Shown here: positions 9,160-21,710 of the stretch, piece after piece | Layout of the letters: the number at the start of each line of letters is the position of its first letter | Position numbering within the stretch: position 1 is the first letter of the stretch | Source of the DNA: Rhodococcoides fascians A25f | GTDB lineage: Bacteria; Actinomycetota; Actinomycetes; Mycobacteriales; Mycobacteriaceae | DNA: 64,000 bases | Direction: 5' to 3' | Assembly (NCBI RefSeq): GCF_000760935.2 | Contig: NZ_CP049744.1 | Coordinates: 3,193,501-3,257,500, forward strand | Notes under the pieces: generated by a model | Databases searched by the model: none | Seen by the model: only the letters and a program-made list of their open reading frames with translations | Told to the model about the DNA's origin: nothing | Program-made: the position numbers and the translations under genes

Positions 9160-9333
9160 TCAGAACTTGAGCGAAGGGTGGTCGTCGTTCGACGAGATCG
9201 CTTTGTACAGCCACACCAGTCCCAACACGATCGCACCGGCCACAACCAGCCAGAAAACACCCTTGATGATGGTGCCGAGCAGCGCGAGTGCGATCCAGAC
9301 CAGGACGATGAATCCGAGCACTTTCCAGAACAT
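9160..9333 (-). CDS. Small hydrophobic membrane protein
   Basis: A 57-residue protein: MFWKVLGFIVLVWIALALLG, then a short break and GVFWLVVAGAIVLGLVWLYK, ending in the hydrophilic SSNDDHPSLKF. That is two close membrane segments or one hairpin. The ATG at 9333 is preceded by GGAG at 6-7 bases; a longer reading from 9411 would add a charged N-terminus without a ribosome site. It lies 99 bases downstream of pspM on the same strand, where M. tuberculosis has pspN, to which it shows no obvious resemblance. A role in the envelope-stress response is only positional inference. Confidence 0.7.
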   Translation of the reverse strand: MFWKVLGFIVLVWIALALLGTIIKGVFWLVVAGAIVLGLVWLYKAISSNDDHPSLKF

Positions 9334-9432
9334 GTGGAACTCCAACCGTATCGACGCGCACCGTGTCGTGTCGCGTACGTCGATCTTGACATCGGTGCGC
9401 TCCGAGCACATCGGGGTGAACCCTGAATTGTG

Positions 9433-10302
9433 TCAGCGGTGCCGCGCCCGAATCCGATCGATCTCGGTGAGTGCCTCGGCCCATCCTTGCAATCGGTCGG
9501 TGGCCGACTCGAGCTCGCGGCGGTGGACGTCCACAACGGTCGTCGATGTGAATGCAGCCGGCCCGGTCATGCGTGCCGCGGCCGCGACCAGTTGTTCGTA
9601 TTGATCGACTCCGGCCGCGAGGTCGGCTGCAGCCGAATCTATTCCGATGCGCAGATGTTCACGTGTGGCGAAGCTGGCTGCCCCTGCTCGTTCCAGAGCG
9701 GCGATGTCGACGGCGACACCCTCGAGGCCCTGGGCAGCGTCCGAGGCCACACCGATCGTCTCTTCCACCTCGTCGGTCCCGATCGTCTCGGATCTCGCCA
9801 GAATTCCCAACAGCTCGAACAGACTCTTCTCGGCTCCGGCCAGCCGCGCCATCGGTTCGTATGCGGCAGATCCGCGCTGAGGCAACGTGCGCCTGGCCGG
9901 TATCCCTACGGGTACGGGCTGGGATCGCAGCCGGCGGAGCCGGGTGACCGCGAACACAGCCGGAACGGCCATGAGCGCGGCACCTCCGCCGCCGACGAAC
10001 AGCGACCACTCCGGTGCAGACAGCACAGCCAGTCCTGCAGTTCCCGCTGCCGTCGTGCTGGAGGCGGCTCCGAACCGGATTCCTCGTCGTCTGGCTCGAC
10101 GAATCTTCTTCAGATGCTTGGCCCGAGGGTCTTTTCGACGTCCGGCAGCATCGAACACGGACGTACCGACAGTGCGCGCCGATTCCGCCAGAGACCGCAC
10201 CACCGCGCCCGACTCCGCTACCGCCGCGGTGATGGAGCCCCGATCGAGCGAAACGGCCGGCCGCTTACGCGACCGGCCCGATTCGTGTTCTTTCCTACCC
10301 AT
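9433..10302 (-). CDS. pspM: PspM-like membrane protein of the phage-shock system
   Basis: A 289-residue protein with a basic N-terminal third (KHLKKIRRARRRGIRFG), two adjacent hydrophobic segments around residues 80-118, and an Ala-rich, probably helical C-terminal domain. Its place directly after pspA matches Rv2743c (PspM) in M. tuberculosis, which anchors PspA at the membrane. The ATG at 10302 lies 42 bases after the pspA stop. Identification rests mostly on synteny and architecture. Confidence 0.8.
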   Translation of the reverse strand: MGRKEHESGRSRKRPAVSLDRGSITAAVAESGAVVRSLAESARTVGTSVFDAAGRRKDPRAKHLKKIRRARRRGIRFGAASSTTAAGTAGLAVLSAPEWSLFVGGGGAALMAVPAVFAVTRLRRLRSQPVPVGIPARRTLPQRGSAAYEPMARLAGAEKSLFELLGILARSETIGTDEVEETIGVASDAAQGLEGVAVDIAALERAGAASFATREHLRIGIDSAAADLAAGVDQYEQLVAAAARMTGPAAFTSTTVVDVHRRELESATDRLQGWAEALTEIDRIRARHR

Positions 10303-10344
10303 GCCGAGAGTGGTGTCAGTCGACAGGCGTGTTCGTCCGGACGA

Positions 10345-11157
10345 TCACGCCTGGGCCGGAGGCTCGGGCGTTGCGTTCGGGGACTTGGCGATCGACGGCT
10401 TGGCAGCAGCAGAATCGCCGGACGGCAGCGAGTCGCCCGCCATGGACGCGCGAATTTGCTCGAGCCGGCTGTGGCCCGCCATCTGCACCGAAGCCTGCTG
10501 GACCTCGAGCATGCGACCCGAGACGGTGTTCTGAGCCAACTCGGCCGAACCGAGAGCATCGGCGTAGCGTCGCTCGATCTTGTCGCGAACAGCGTCCAGG
10601 CTCGGAGTGTTACCTGGAGCGGACAGCGTGCTGTCCATCGAGCGCAGCGATTCGCTGACCTTCTCCTGCATCTTCGCCTGCTCGAGCTGGCTGAGCAGCT
10701 TAGTGCGTTCGGCGACCTTGGACTGCAGTGCCATTGCGTTCTGCTCGACGGCCTTCTTGGCCTGAGTAGCAGCCTGCAATGACTGATCGTGCAGAACCTT
10801 GAGGTCCTCGACGCTCTGCTCGGCGGTCACCAGCTGAGCGGCGAACGCCTCGGCAGCATTGGTGTACTGCGTGGCCTTCTCGATATCGCCCGCTGTGGCG
10901 GCCTGATCTGCCAGCGTGACTGCCTGCCGAGCGTTCGCGTTGAGCTTCTCGACCTCGTCCAGCTGCCGGCTGAGCTTCATCTCGAGCTGACGCTGATTAC
11001 CGATGACGGACGCAGCTTGCTGGGACAGAGCCTGATGCTGCCGCTGCGCATCTTCGATCGCCTGCTGAATCTGAACCTTGGGGTCGGCCTTCTCGTCGAT
11101 CTTGGAATTGAAGAGCGCCATCATGTATTTCCAGGCCTTGACGAAAGGATTAGCCAT
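10345..11157 (-). CDS. pspA: Phage shock protein A (PspA/Vipp1 family)
   Basis: A 270-residue, almost entirely helical coiled-coil protein of the PspA/IM30 family: [19 protein letters not shown], then [20 protein letters not shown] and long heptad stretches to about residue 220. PspA forms membrane-bound ESCRT-III-like assemblies that protect the envelope under stress. The N-terminal amphipathic segment is the likely membrane-binding helix. A Pro/Ala-rich tail follows residue 245. It lies 144 bases downstream of clgR on the same strand, the actinobacterial clgR-pspA-pspM order. Confidence 0.92.
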   Translation of the reverse strand: MANPFVKAWKYMMALFNSKIDEKADPKVQIQQAIEDAQRQHQALSQQAASVIGNQRQLEMKLSRQLDEVEKLNANARQAVTLADQAATAGDIEKATQYTNAAEAFAAQLVTAEQSVEDLKVLHDQSLQAATQAKKAVEQNAMALQSKVAERTKLLSQLEQAKMQEKVSESLRSMDSTLSAPGNTPSLDAVRDKIERRYADALGSAELAQNTVSGRMLEVQQASVQMAGHSRLEQIRASMAGDSLPSGDSAAAKPSIAKSPNATPEPPAQA

Positions 11158-11301
11158 GGGGTGGTCCTGCCTCCATCTGTTGCGCCGCGGTGGCCGCGTA
11201 CGGGTCGGCTGCTCTCGCAGTGACCGGAATGAACCTGTCCGTGCTGAAAAAGTCGGGTGTCTGGTCTGGGTCAGGAGTGGAAACGGAGTACTTTTCCGAT
11301 C

Positions 11302-11643
11302 TTAGGCGGCAGCGAGAGCTCTGGCAGCAGGTGCGGGAATCACGACGCGGGTATCGCCGTCGATGCGAGTGGCGACGGCCGCCTCGTCGAGTCGAGCGGC
11401 TGCGACGGACGCGTCGGACAGTGTCACGCTGACATCGCTCATGACATCCGAGAGCGGGACGGCGAGGGCATCGCAGATCGCGGCGAGCAGTTCGCTCGAC
11501 GCCTCCTTACGGCCACGTTCCACCTCGGAGAGATACCCCAGGCTCACGCGTGCAGTATTCGAGACTTCACGCAGGGTTCGGCTCTGTGCGACGCGAGTAC
11601 GCCGCAGACTGTCGCCGAGTGCTTCACGCAATAGCAGCGCCAT
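11302..11643 (-). CDS. clgR: Transcriptional regulator ClgR
   Basis: A 113-residue Cro/C1-type regulator that in actinobacteria activates Clp protease and psp genes. The helix-turn-helix is [20 protein letters not shown] followed by [12 protein letters not shown] chose the ATG at 11643 ([13 protein letters not shown]) because AGGAGG lies 7 bases upstream and the protein then begins like other ClgRs; the frame is open further upstream to 11736. The C-terminus ends PAARALAAA, resembling the ssrA-type tail recognised by Clp proteases, which fits known proteolytic control of ClgR. A SigE-like promoter lies at 11735-11762. Confidence 0.92.
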   Translation of the reverse strand: MALLLREALGDSLRRTRVAQSRTLREVSNTARVSLGYLSEVERGRKEASSELLAAICDALAVPLSDVMSDVSVTLSDASVAAARLDEAAVATRIDGDTRVVIPAPAARALAAA

Positions 11644-11734
11644 CTCGCTCCTCCTCGTTGGTGTCCGTGCCGACGGCCGAGCCGTCGAGACGACAACGTT
11701 CATATCTCGTTCGTCCGGAGCCGTCATGATGTTC

Positions 11735-11762
11735 AACGTCCCAGTCGGTCCGATTGGTTCCC
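11735..11762 (-). promoter_or_regulatory. SigE-like ECF promoter upstream of clgR
   Basis: On the minus strand GGGAAC (11757-11762) is followed after 18 bases by CGTT (11735-11738). This fits the mycobacterial SigE pattern GGGAAC-N17/18-CGTT. Transcription would begin about 85 bases before the chosen clgR ATG. SigE control of clgR is established in M. tuberculosis. Confidence 0.7.
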
Positions 11763-11841
11763 GACCCTATATGCCCGTTCACTCCAACACGCGTCGAAGC
11801 ACCTCCGACACGTTTGCCAAGACTGTAACCCGCCGACGCGT

Positions 11842-12549
11842 TCACGAGGCGGACACTCCTCGGCGCAGCCGAACGGCCTGCACCACGTAATCGATACCGG
11901 TGTAGACGGTCAGCAGAACCGCGAGAGCCATCAGCGCCATCGCGACCGGATCGACCGCACTCGGCAGCGGGCACAGGTACACCCCGATGGCGAATGTCTG
12001 CACCAGAGTTTTGACCTTTCCGCCACGACCGGCGGGGATCACGCCGTGCCGGATGACTGCGAAGCGCACCGCAGTGATGCCGATTTCCCGCACCCCGATG
12101 ATCACGGTCACCCACCAGGACAGATCGCCCAACATCGACAGACCGACGAGCGCGGCACCGATCAGAGCCTTGTCTGCGATGGGGTCTGCCATCTTTCCGA
12201 AATCGGTGACCAGACCGTACTTGCGTGCCACCTGGCCGTCGATCCGGTCGGTGATGGCGGCAACAGCGAAGACCGCGGTGGCTGTCAGGCGCCAGGTGGT
12301 GTCGTGGCCGTCACCGACGAACAACGCCGCGAGGAACACCGGGACCAACGCGATTCGAAGAACCGTCAAGATGTTGGCGATGTTGAGCAACGGCACCTCG
12401 TCGGTCCCACCGGGGGCTGCGTTGCCATGTGGCAAATCCGTGCTGCGCGCACCACTCACGGCGCGGGAGACACCGCTGACCGGGGCACGACCGTTTGCCT
12501 CACCACTACTCGACGGGACGCCCTGATCAGGCGCAACGGGCTCGGTCAT
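11842..12549 (-). CDS. pgsA: CDP-alcohol phosphatidyltransferase (PgsA family)
   Basis: A 235-residue integral membrane enzyme, probably CDP-diacylglycerol-glycerol-3-phosphate 3-phosphatidyltransferase, making phosphatidylglycerol phosphate. It has the full CDP-OH-P signature: DGQVAR, then G and the two late Asp in DFGKMADPIAD. About 45 polar residues precede the first hydrophobic helix (NIANILTVLRIALVPVFLAA). The ATG at 12549 (MTEPVAPD) is the likely start; the frame is open to 12630. It lies upstream of clgR on the same strand, as Rv2746c does. Confidence 0.85.
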   Translation of the reverse strand: MTEPVAPDQGVPSSSGEANGRAPVSGVSRAVSGARSTDLPHGNAAPGGTDEVPLLNIANILTVLRIALVPVFLAALFVGDGHDTTWRLTATAVFAVAAITDRIDGQVARKYGLVTDFGKMADPIADKALIGAALVGLSMLGDLSWWVTVIIGVREIGITAVRFAVIRHGVIPAGRGGKVKTLVQTFAIGVYLCPLPSAVDPVAMALMALAVLLTVYTGIDYVVQAVRLRRGVSAS

Positions 12550-12689
12550 CGTCGAACTCGCGAGCCGACAGTGTCGAATCCGGCGGCAGGTCCACCCTCG
12601 CGCAGCGTCCACCCGCCGAGACGGGGACACAGCTCACTGAACGACACACGAAAAGTTTATCGGTTGCGGTACTGACTACTGTTCACCCC

Positions 12690-13277
12690 ATGACTTCTGG
12701 GCCGAATCGGGCGAGTCGCGACACCGCAAATCCCGAATCCGACGCACATTCCGAGACCACGGACCGCCACTCCGCACACGTCGGCACCCTTACCGTGCGT
12801 CGTGCCAGGACCTCGGACATTCCCGAGATCAAGCGCCTGATCGACATCTACGCCGGCCGGATTCTGCTCGAGAAGAACCTCGTCACGCTCTACGAAGCCG
12901 TACAGGAATTCTGGGTCGCCGAACGTGACGGCGAGGTCATCGGGTGCGGGGCACTGCACGTGCTCTGGGCCGATCTCGGCGAGGTACGAACAGTGGCAGT
13001 CGATCCCGCTGCGAAAGGACACGGTGCCGGGCATCTCATCGTCGCCAAACTCGTCGAGGTCGCGCGTGATCTGGCGTTGCAGAAAGTGTTCGTGTTGACG
13101 TTCGAGGTGGACTTCTTCTCTCGGCACGGATTCGCCGAAATCGACGGAACCCCCGTCACCGCCGAGGTCTACGCGGAGATGTGCCGGTCGTACGACACCG
13201 GCGTGGCGGAATTCCTGGACCTGAGCTACGTCAAGCCGAACACTCTGGGCAACACTCGAATGCTGCTGTCCCTCTGA
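12690..13277 (+). CDS. argA: Amino-acid N-acetyltransferase (N-acetylglutamate synthase)
   Basis: A 195-residue GNAT acetyltransferase, probably the short actinobacterial ArgA (Rv2747) that makes N-acetylglutamate for arginine synthesis. The core has TVRRARTSDIPEIKRLIDIY, CGALHVLWADLGEVRTVAVD and the acetyl-CoA loop AAKGHGAGHLIVAKLVE. FEVDFFSRHGFAEID is also typical. A polar N-terminal extension of about 32 residues precedes the domain. It is divergent from pgsA and convergent with ftsK. Confidence 0.87.
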   Translation: MTSGPNRASRDTANPESDAHSETTDRHSAHVGTLTVRRARTSDIPEIKRLIDIYAGRILLEKNLVTLYEAVQEFWVAERDGEVIGCGALHVLWADLGEVRTVAVDPAAKGHGAGHLIVAKLVEVARDLALQKVFVLTFEVDFFSRHGFAEIDGTPVTAEVYAEMCRSYDTGVAEFLDLSYVKPNTLGNTRMLLSL

Positions 13278-13318
13278 CAGAATTCTCGGGACAACCCCCG
13301 AATCCGGAAGAGAGCGCA

Positions 13319-13603
13319 ATGCCCCTCATCGCCGTCAGCTACACCTACTCCCCCACCACCACGGACGGCCGCGACACCCATCGCGCAGCCCACCGTGCTT
13401 GGCTGGCCGAACTGCTCGAGCAGAAGACGCTGGTCTCGAGTGGCCCCTACGCCGACGGCAGCGGGGCACTGTTGCTGGTCGAGGGGCCGGACTCCGCGAC
13501 CGTCGAAACACTCTTCGCGCAGGATCCGTTTGCGATCGAGAACCTGATCGAGTCGGCAACGTTCGACGAATGGACTCCGGTCATGGGCACTTTCACGTCC
13601 TGA
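13319..13603 (+). CDS. YciI family protein
   Basis: A 94-residue protein of the YciI/YCII-like dimeric alpha/beta barrel fold. It shows RAAHRAWLAELLEQKTLVSSGPYADGSGA (as RAAHRAWLAELLEQ then LVSSGPYADGSGA) and QDPFAIENLIESATFDEWTP. The conserved His of HRAWL and the Asp of QDPF are the family's putative active-site residues. The ribosome site GGAAGAGAG precedes the ATG. It lies 41 bases after argA and is probably cotranscribed. The substrate is unknown. Confidence 0.85.
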   Translation: MPLIAVSYTYSPTTTDGRDTHRAAHRAWLAELLEQKTLVSSGPYADGSGALLLVEGPDSATVETLFAQDPFAIENLIESATFDEWTPVMGTFTS

Positions 13604-13624
13604 TCGCCCTGCTCACTCGGCCCA

Positions 13625-13673
13625 CGTGAATGGACCACTGCACGGCCCAGACGGCTGCAGTGGTTCATTCACG
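13625..13673. terminator. Hairpin between yciI-like gene and ftsK
   Basis: Bases 13625-13642 pair with 13656-13673 (18 positions, one G-T pair) around a 13-base loop. It lies between two convergent genes and can terminate transcription from both sides, although no U-tract is present. Confidence 0.7.
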
Positions 13674-13686
13674 CGAACGGGGAGCG

Positions 13687-16371
13687 TCAGAATTCGTCCG
13701 ACGCCGGCTGCTCGTCCGGATCGCCACCCTTGATCGACCACAGCAGACCGTCGAGCTCGTCCGGTTTGACGAGCACTTCGCGAGCCTTCGATCCCTCGCT
13801 CGGTCCCACCACTCCGCGGTTCTCCATCAGGTCCATCAAGCGCCCGGCCTTGGCGAAGCCGACGCGTAGTTTGCGCTGCAGCATCGACGTCGAACCGAAC
13901 TGGCTGGTCACGACGAGTTCGACCGCCTGCAACAGTACGTCGAGGTCGTCGCCGATATCGGGGTCGACATCCTTCTTGTCCGAGACCTTCGCTGCGGTGA
14001 CGGTGTCGTTGTACTCCGGCTCGGCCTGGTTCTTGGCGAAGTCGACGACCGCCGCGATTTCCTCGTCGGTGATGAACGCACCCTGCAGACGTGTCGGCTT
14101 GCCCGCACCCATCGGCAGGAACAGTGCGTCGCCCATACCGATCAGCTTCTCGGCACCCGGTTGGTCCAGGATGACTCGGGAGTCCGTCAACGACGATGTC
14201 GCGAAGGCAAGACGCGACGGGACGTTCGTCTTGATCAGACCGGTCACGACGTCGACCGAGGGTCGCTGGGTGGCGAGCACCAGGTGGATCCCGGCGGCGC
14301 GGGCCTTCTGCGTGATCCGCACGATCGCTTCCTCGACGTCGCGCGGGGCGGTCATCATCAGGTCGGCGAGCTCGTCGACGATCGCGAGGATGTACGGGTA
14401 GGGCCGGTAGACGCGTTCACTGCCCAGGGGTGCGGTGATCTCGCCCGAACGGACCTTCTTGTTGAAGTCGTCGATGTGGCGGACCTTGTTGATCTGCATG
14501 TCCTGGTAGCGCTGCTCCATCTCCTCGACGAGCCAGGCCAGCGCTGCGGCAGCTTTCTTGGGCTGCGTGATGATCGGGGTGATGAGGTGCGGAATGCCCT
14601 CGTACGGCGTCAGCTCCACCATCTTCGGGTCGATCAGGATCATCCGAACCTCTTCCGGCGTCGCCCGCGCGAGCAATGACACCAGCATCGAGTTCACGAA
14701 GCTCGACTTACCGGAACCGGTGGATCCGGCCACCAGCAAGTGAGGCATCTTCGCGAGGTTGGCACTGACGAAATCGCCTTCGATGTCCTTGCCGAGGCCG
14801 ATCACCAGCGGATGGTGATCCTTACGCGTCGACGGCGCGGTCAGCACGTCGGCCAGTCGCACCATCTCACGGTCCGAGTTCGGTACCTCGATACCGACCG
14901 CGGATTTGCCGGGGATCGGTGCGAGCAGACGTACGTTGTCGGTCGCGACCGCGTACGCGATGTTGCGGGCGAGCGCGGTGATCTTCTCGACCTTCACACC
15001 CGGTCCGAGTTCGACTTCGTAGCGGGTAACCGTCGGGCCACGCGTGAATCCGGTGACCGCGGCGTCGATCTTGAACTGCTCGAGCACCTCCGAGATGGCC
15101 TCGATCATGGCGTCGTTGGCCTGGCTCCGCGTCTTGGGCGGGTCGCCGTCGATGAGCAGCGACAACGACGGCAGCGTGTAATCCCCATCGACGACGCGAT
15201 CGACGACGATCTTGTCGTCCTCGGCTGCCTGCTTCGGTTCGGCCGCCTTGACGATCGGCTTGGGCTTCGGCCGCGCAGGAGCGGCAGGCGCGTCGGGTAC
15301 CGGCACTGCGGCAGCTGCAGGCGTGATGACCTCGGTGGCGGCCTCCGGGGCCGGGGTCTTACGGGCGCGCGGCGGCTTCGCGACCGGGATGTACTCCTCG
15401 GTCGGATAGTTGTCGTACGGGTCTGCGCCGCCGTGGACCGGATAGCCGTCGGCATCGAAGTTGGAGTCGTAGTCGCCGTAGCCCTCGTCTCCGAATTCGG
15501 AACCGAAGTCGGCCGGGTCGTAGTCCTCGTATTCGTCACCCCGACTGTCGGTGCCGAACAGCGCACGCATGCGGTCCGGTACGTCGCGCACGGTGGTACC
15601 GGTGAGCAGCAGCACTCCGAACAGGCCGGCAAGCAGAAGCAGAGGCACGGCCAACCAGACGGTGAGGCCGTCGGCGATCGGACCGCCCGCCACGTACCCG
15701 ACGAAGCCCGCACCCTCGGACCGGCCGGCGGCGTCGGTCGGCGAGCCGGCGGCCATGTGCCACAGGCCGAGGATCGGGAGGCCGAGAAGAATCGAGCCCA
15801 GAACCAGCCGAGGCCGCACCTCGGGACGAGGTTCGGACCGCATCAGAACGACCGCGATGCCGATACCGAGAACGGGTGCAACATAACCGGCCTCACCGAT
15901 GACGGCGCGGATGCCCACCTCGATCCATTCACCGACGGGTCCCCCGGCACTGAACCACACGCTCGCGGCAACGACAACGCTGACGGCAATCAGCCCCAGA
16001 GCGATGCCGTCCCGGCGGTGTCCGTGCTCGATGTCGGCGGCCTTGCCGACCGTCCTGGTGGTGGCACCGACACCTCGTGCCGCCATCGACCATGTGGACG
16101 CGATTCCGCGGCCGATCGCGTCGAGCGCACCGCGTGACTTCTTCTTGGTGGGCGGACGCCGTGACGCTGCTCCTCTCGCAGGTCCCTTGCCGCGAGACGA
16201 CGCACTCGCCCGAGTGGTCGCCGGGTTGCGCGGCGCGGTGGGCTTCTTCGGCGTCGTGACGGTGCGCGCCGTGCGACCGGTGCCGGACTTACGAGCGGTG
16301 CCGGACGCGCGCGAAGATCCGGATCCGCTGGATCCGGCCCTGGCGGTGGAGGTGCTGGTCTTTCCTGCCAT
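13687..16371 (-). CDS. ftsK: DNA translocase FtsK/SpoIIIE
   Basis: An 894-residue septal DNA translocase. The first roughly 90 residues are basic and Ser/Thr/Pro-rich, followed by four hydrophobic segments (about residues 115-270), then a long acidic, Pro/Ala-rich linker (about 285-410). The motor domain has Walker [10 protein letters not shown] near residue 545, Walker [14 protein letters not shown] near 655, and [20 protein letters not shown]. The C-terminal gamma winged helix ([20 protein letters not shown]) near 835-870 reads polar KOPS sites. It moves chromosome termini through the division septum. Confidence 0.96.
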   Translation of the reverse strand: MAGKTSTSTARAGSSGSGSSRASGTARKSGTGRTARTVTTPKKPTAPRNPATTRASASSRGKGPARGAASRRPPTKKKSRGALDAIGRGIASTWSMAARGVGATTRTVGKAADIEHGHRRDGIALGLIAVSVVVAASVWFSAGGPVGEWIEVGIRAVIGEAGYVAPVLGIGIAVVLMRSEPRPEVRPRLVLGSILLGLPILGLWHMAAGSPTDAAGRSEGAGFVGYVAGGPIADGLTVWLAVPLLLLAGLFGVLLLTGTTVRDVPDRMRALFGTDSRGDEYEDYDPADFGSEFGDEGYGDYDSNFDADGYPVHGGADPYDNYPTEEYIPVAKPPRARKTPAPEAATEVITPAAAAVPVPDAPAAPARPKPKPIVKAAEPKQAAEDDKIVVDRVVDGDYTLPSLSLLIDGDPPKTRSQANDAMIEAISEVLEQFKIDAAVTGFTRGPTVTRYEVELGPGVKVEKITALARNIAYAVATDNVRLLAPIPGKSAVGIEVPNSDREMVRLADVLTAPSTRKDHHPLVIGLGKDIEGDFVSANLAKMPHLLVAGSTGSGKSSFVNSMLVSLLARATPEEVRMILIDPKMVELTPYEGIPHLITPIITQPKKAAAALAWLVEEMEQRYQDMQINKVRHIDDFNKKVRSGEITAPLGSERVYRPYPYILAIVDELADLMMTAPRDVEEAIVRITQKARAAGIHLVLATQRPSVDVVTGLIKTNVPSRLAFATSSLTDSRVILDQPGAEKLIGMGDALFLPMGAGKPTRLQGAFITDEEIAAVVDFAKNQAEPEYNDTVTAAKVSDKKDVDPDIGDDLDVLLQAVELVVTSQFGSTSMLQRKLRVGFAKAGRLMDLMENRGVVGPSEGSKAREVLVKPDELDGLLWSIKGGDPDEQPASDEF

Positions 16372-16441
16372 GCACCCAGGCTAGTCGCAACAGCCCCGTC
16401 GAAACCATCCGCAACACCAGTAACAGCGGACAGGATGTGCG

Positions 16442-17065
16442 TCAGAAGCTCAGATCGAGCGCTTTCACTGCAGCGATGTCGCCCGCCGAACCCTCGAACT
16501 CGACCTCCAGCTGGTCTCGGCCGAACGCGTAGAGAAGTAGTTCGGACGGCTCCCCCACCACGGTCACACCGGCGCCGGAGCCACCCTTGAACGTGGCAGC
16601 ACGGCCGTCCGGAGTGCGAGCATGCACCGGAATCGTCGCCGAGCGGTGCCCTGCTCGTCCGATGAACCGAACCTGCGGCCACAGTCGCTTCTCCACCGCG
16701 ACCGGCAGTACCCGTCGCGTCCAACTCCCGGTGGCACGGCGTAGATCCTCGTGGTGGACGAACATCTCGCCGAGGTTGATCAGCGGATCCAGCAGAGCGA
16801 ACGGCGACCACATCGGCGGCCCGGTGCGAACGTCCTCGACCACGGCCGCGAACGGTCGATTCGCGACGGAACGCTGAACCCGCTCGGTGTAGCCGGCGAG
16901 CGGCGGCAGGAGGATGCCCGGCGACGCGTCGAGCCTTCGTTCGCGGACGACGAGGTGGGCGGCCAGATCGGCCGCAGTCCATTCACCGCACAGCGTCGGC
17001 GCGTCGGGACCCACGTCGAGAAGGGTCTGAACAAGTTGGGAACGTTCGTCCTGGGCAAGGCTCAC
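16442..17065 (-). CDS. TIGR03085 family (DinB-fold) metal-binding protein
   Basis: A 207-residue protein of the TIGR03085 group within the DinB/maleylpyruvate-isomerase-like fold. It has TLCGEWTAADLAAHLVVRER (metal-ligand His in AAHL) and FVHHEDLRRA (two further His). The GTG at 17065 (VSLAQDERSQLV) is the probable start; the frame stays open far upstream through the divergent gene. The reaction is unknown, and mycothiol-dependent chemistry is known for some relatives. It lies 70 bases before ftsK on the same strand. Confidence 0.8.
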   Translation of the reverse strand: MSLAQDERSQLVQTLLDVGPDAPTLCGEWTAADLAAHLVVRERRLDASPGILLPPLAGYTERVQRSVANRPFAAVVEDVRTGPPMWSPFALLDPLINLGEMFVHHEDLRRATGSWTRRVLPVAVEKRLWPQVRFIGRAGHRSATIPVHARTPDGRAATFKGGSGAGVTVVGEPSELLLYAFGRDQLEVEFEGSAGDIAAVKALDLSF

Positions 17066-17144
17066 GCGCTCCAGGCTACGGCCAGACGGAACCAGCGGCA
17101 TCCTGCCGCGGGATCCCATCCTTTGTCTGGGTAACCTCCCAACA

Positions 17145-17924
17145 GTGCCGGTATCGGAAATTCTCGTCATCCTGCTCGCCGGCCTCGGTGCCGGTGCCAT
17201 CAACGCCGTCGTCGGTTCCGGAACGCTGATCACGTTTCCGACGCTGGTCGCGTTCGGGTATCCCCCGGTGGTCGCCACGATGTCCAACGCCATCGGATTG
17301 GTGGCGGGAAGCGTCTCGGGGACGTGGGGGTATCGCCGAGAACTGCGCGGACAGTGGCATCGACTGCGCTGGCAATTGCCCGCGTCTTTCCTCGGAGCGC
17401 TCGGTGGAGCATGGCTCCTGCTGCACCTACCGGAAAAAGTATTCGCCTCTGTGGTTCCGGTACTGCTCATCGGTGCGTTGATTCTCGTTGTCGCACAACC
17501 GAAAATCCAAGCCTGGGCCAAACGGCGATCGGAGGCGGCGGGCAAGGCGGCGAACCAGATCGGTCGCGGCCGAATGGCACTGGTCACCATCGGCACTCTG
17601 CTGGTCGGCGTCTACGGCGGCTATTTCACTGCAGCACAGGGAATTCTGCTCATCGGCGTTATGGGAGCCCTGCTCCCCGAGACGATGCAGCGGATGAATG
17701 CAGCCAAGAACTTGCTGTCGCTCGTGGTGAACATCGTTGCCGCAGTTGCTTTCACGATCTTTCGATTCGACGACATCAGTTGGCAGGCCGCCGGTCTGAT
17801 CGCCGTCGGATCGCTGATCGGCGGTTCCGTCGGAGCCCGGTACGGCCGCCGGCTGTCGCCGGCGGCCCTACGCGGTGCCATCGTCGTCCTCGGCCTCATC
17901 GGCGTATGGCGACTGCTCGTCTGA
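17145..17924 (+). CDS. TSUP (TauE/SafE) family permease
   Basis: A 259-residue membrane protein with about seven to eight hydrophobic segments and two similar halves. It has LAGLGAGAINAVVGSGTLIT near the N-terminus and VYGGYFTAAQGILLIGVMGA in the second half, the duplicated TSUP signature. Relatives export sulfite, sulfoacetate or related organosulfur anions; the substrate here is unknown. The GTG start at 17145 follows a TAACCT at 17132-17137 that could be the -10 of a leaderless message. It is convergent with rnj. Confidence 0.87.
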   Translation: MPVSEILVILLAGLGAGAINAVVGSGTLITFPTLVAFGYPPVVATMSNAIGLVAGSVSGTWGYRRELRGQWHRLRWQLPASFLGALGGAWLLLHLPEKVFASVVPVLLIGALILVVAQPKIQAWAKRRSEAAGKAANQIGRGRMALVTIGTLLVGVYGGYFTAAQGILLIGVMGALLPETMQRMNAAKNLLSLVVNIVAAVAFTIFRFDDISWQAAGLIAVGSLIGGSVGARYGRRLSPAALRGAIVVLGLIGVWRLLV

Positions 17925-17925
17925 C

Positions 17926-17946
17926 CCCTAGGACTGCGTTCGCTCC

Positions 17947-17959
<13 letters not shown>
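17926..17959. repeat. 15-bp direct repeat at the 3' end of rnj
   Basis: CCCTAGGACTGCGTT occurs at 17926-17940 and again at 17945-17959, a 19-base period. The second copy contains the rnj stop codon and its last codons; the first lies in the convergent gap after the TSUP gene. It looks like a small tandem duplication of the gene end. Confidence 0.75.
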
Positions 17960-20723
<2,764 letters not shown>

Positions 20724-20815
20724 TTACCCGGTGCTTTGCCCACTCTCGCGCAGCGGGACTCCCCGCTGACACCCAGGCGGGTGTACCCGGTTCCGACCCG
20801 ATCCGAACCTTGCCG

Positions 20816-21595
20816 CTACACCTCGGTCACGAACGGGCTGCGGGCCACTTCCGTACCGTCCGGCAACGTCGAGATCTCGAAGTCACCGAACACGTCCGGA
20901 GCCACTGACACGAGCTTACGCAGACATTCGACGGCGACGCGGCGAATTTCGACGTCCGCATGCTCCGAGGCACGCATCGACACGAAATGACGCCATGCGC
21001 GGTAGTTTCCGCTCACCACCACGCGTGTCTCGGTCGCGTTCGGCAGTACCGATCTCGCTGCCTGCCGCGCCTGCTTGCCGCGCAGCGCGGCATTGGTGAC
21101 CGACTCCAACTTGCCCTCCAGGGCACCGAGCAGCTCGGTGTACGCCGCGCGACTGGCTTCCGTCGCGGTCGCGAACAGTGCTTCGAGCTCGGGGTCCCCC
21201 TCGATCGCGGGCGGCAGAACGACATTGGCGTCGTGCTCGGGAACGAAACGCTGCGAGAGCTGCGAGTAGGAGAAGTGCCGGTGGCGAATGAGCTCGTGTG
21301 TGCACGACCGGGAGATACCGGTGATGTAGAAGCTCACGCTTGCGTGCTCGAGCACCGAGAGGTGCCCCACGTCGAGCAGATGGCGCAGGTACGACGCATT
21401 GGTGGCGGTCCGGGGATTGGGTTTGGACCAACTTTGGTAGCACGCACGTCCGGCGAACTCGACCAGAGCCTGTCCGCCGTCCGCGTCGGTGTCCCACGGG
21501 ATGTCGGCCGGGGGGACGAATTCGGTCCGAGCAACGAGTTGCACTTTCAACGCGACCGTTCGGGGCACCGCTCTACGTTCGATTTCTGATGACAC
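20816..21595 (-). CDS. thyX: Flavin-dependent thymidylate synthase ThyX
   Basis: A 259-residue ThyX that makes dTMP from dUMP using methylene-tetrahydrofolate and NAD(P)H. The ThyX motif [11 protein letters not shown] (RHRX7S) is at about residue 103. [19 protein letters not shown] and [20 protein letters not shown] are further conserved blocks. It lies 101 bases upstream of dapA on the same strand, as in M. tuberculosis. Its 5' gap to the divergent RHH gene contains a TGACGTCA palindrome. Confidence 0.95.
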   Translation of the reverse strand: MSSEIERRAVPRTVALKVQLVARTEFVPPADIPWDTDADGGQALVEFAGRACYQSWSKPNPRTATNASYLRHLLDVGHLSVLEHASVSFYITGISRSCTHELIRHRHFSYSQLSQRFVPEHDANVVLPPAIEGDPELEALFATATEASRAAYTELLGALEGKLESVTNAALRGKQARQAARSVLPNATETRVVVSGNYRAWRHFVSMRASEHADVEIRRVAVECLRKLVSVAPDVFGDFEISTLPDGTEVARSPFVTEV

Positions 21596-21635
21596 CGCAC
21601 AACACTAAGTGCGGACCACCGCATTCGGCGACGCG

Positions 21636-21710
21636 TGACGTCATCACGGATCGAACGACGCCACTGTAGCGCCTTGACTGACGTCATCAATGACGTCACA
21701 CTGGCGTCAT
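21636..21710 (+). promoter_or_regulatory. Cluster of TGACGTCA palindromes before the RHH gene
   Basis: TGACGTCA occurs at 21636-21643, 21679-21686 and 21691-21698, and a further half-site GGCGTCAT overlaps the ATG at 21709. The spacing of the last two (12 bases centre to centre) is about one helical turn. TTGACT at 21674-21679 could be a -35. The arrangement is typical of an autoregulatory ribbon-helix-helix operator; binding itself is inferred. Confidence 0.75.
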
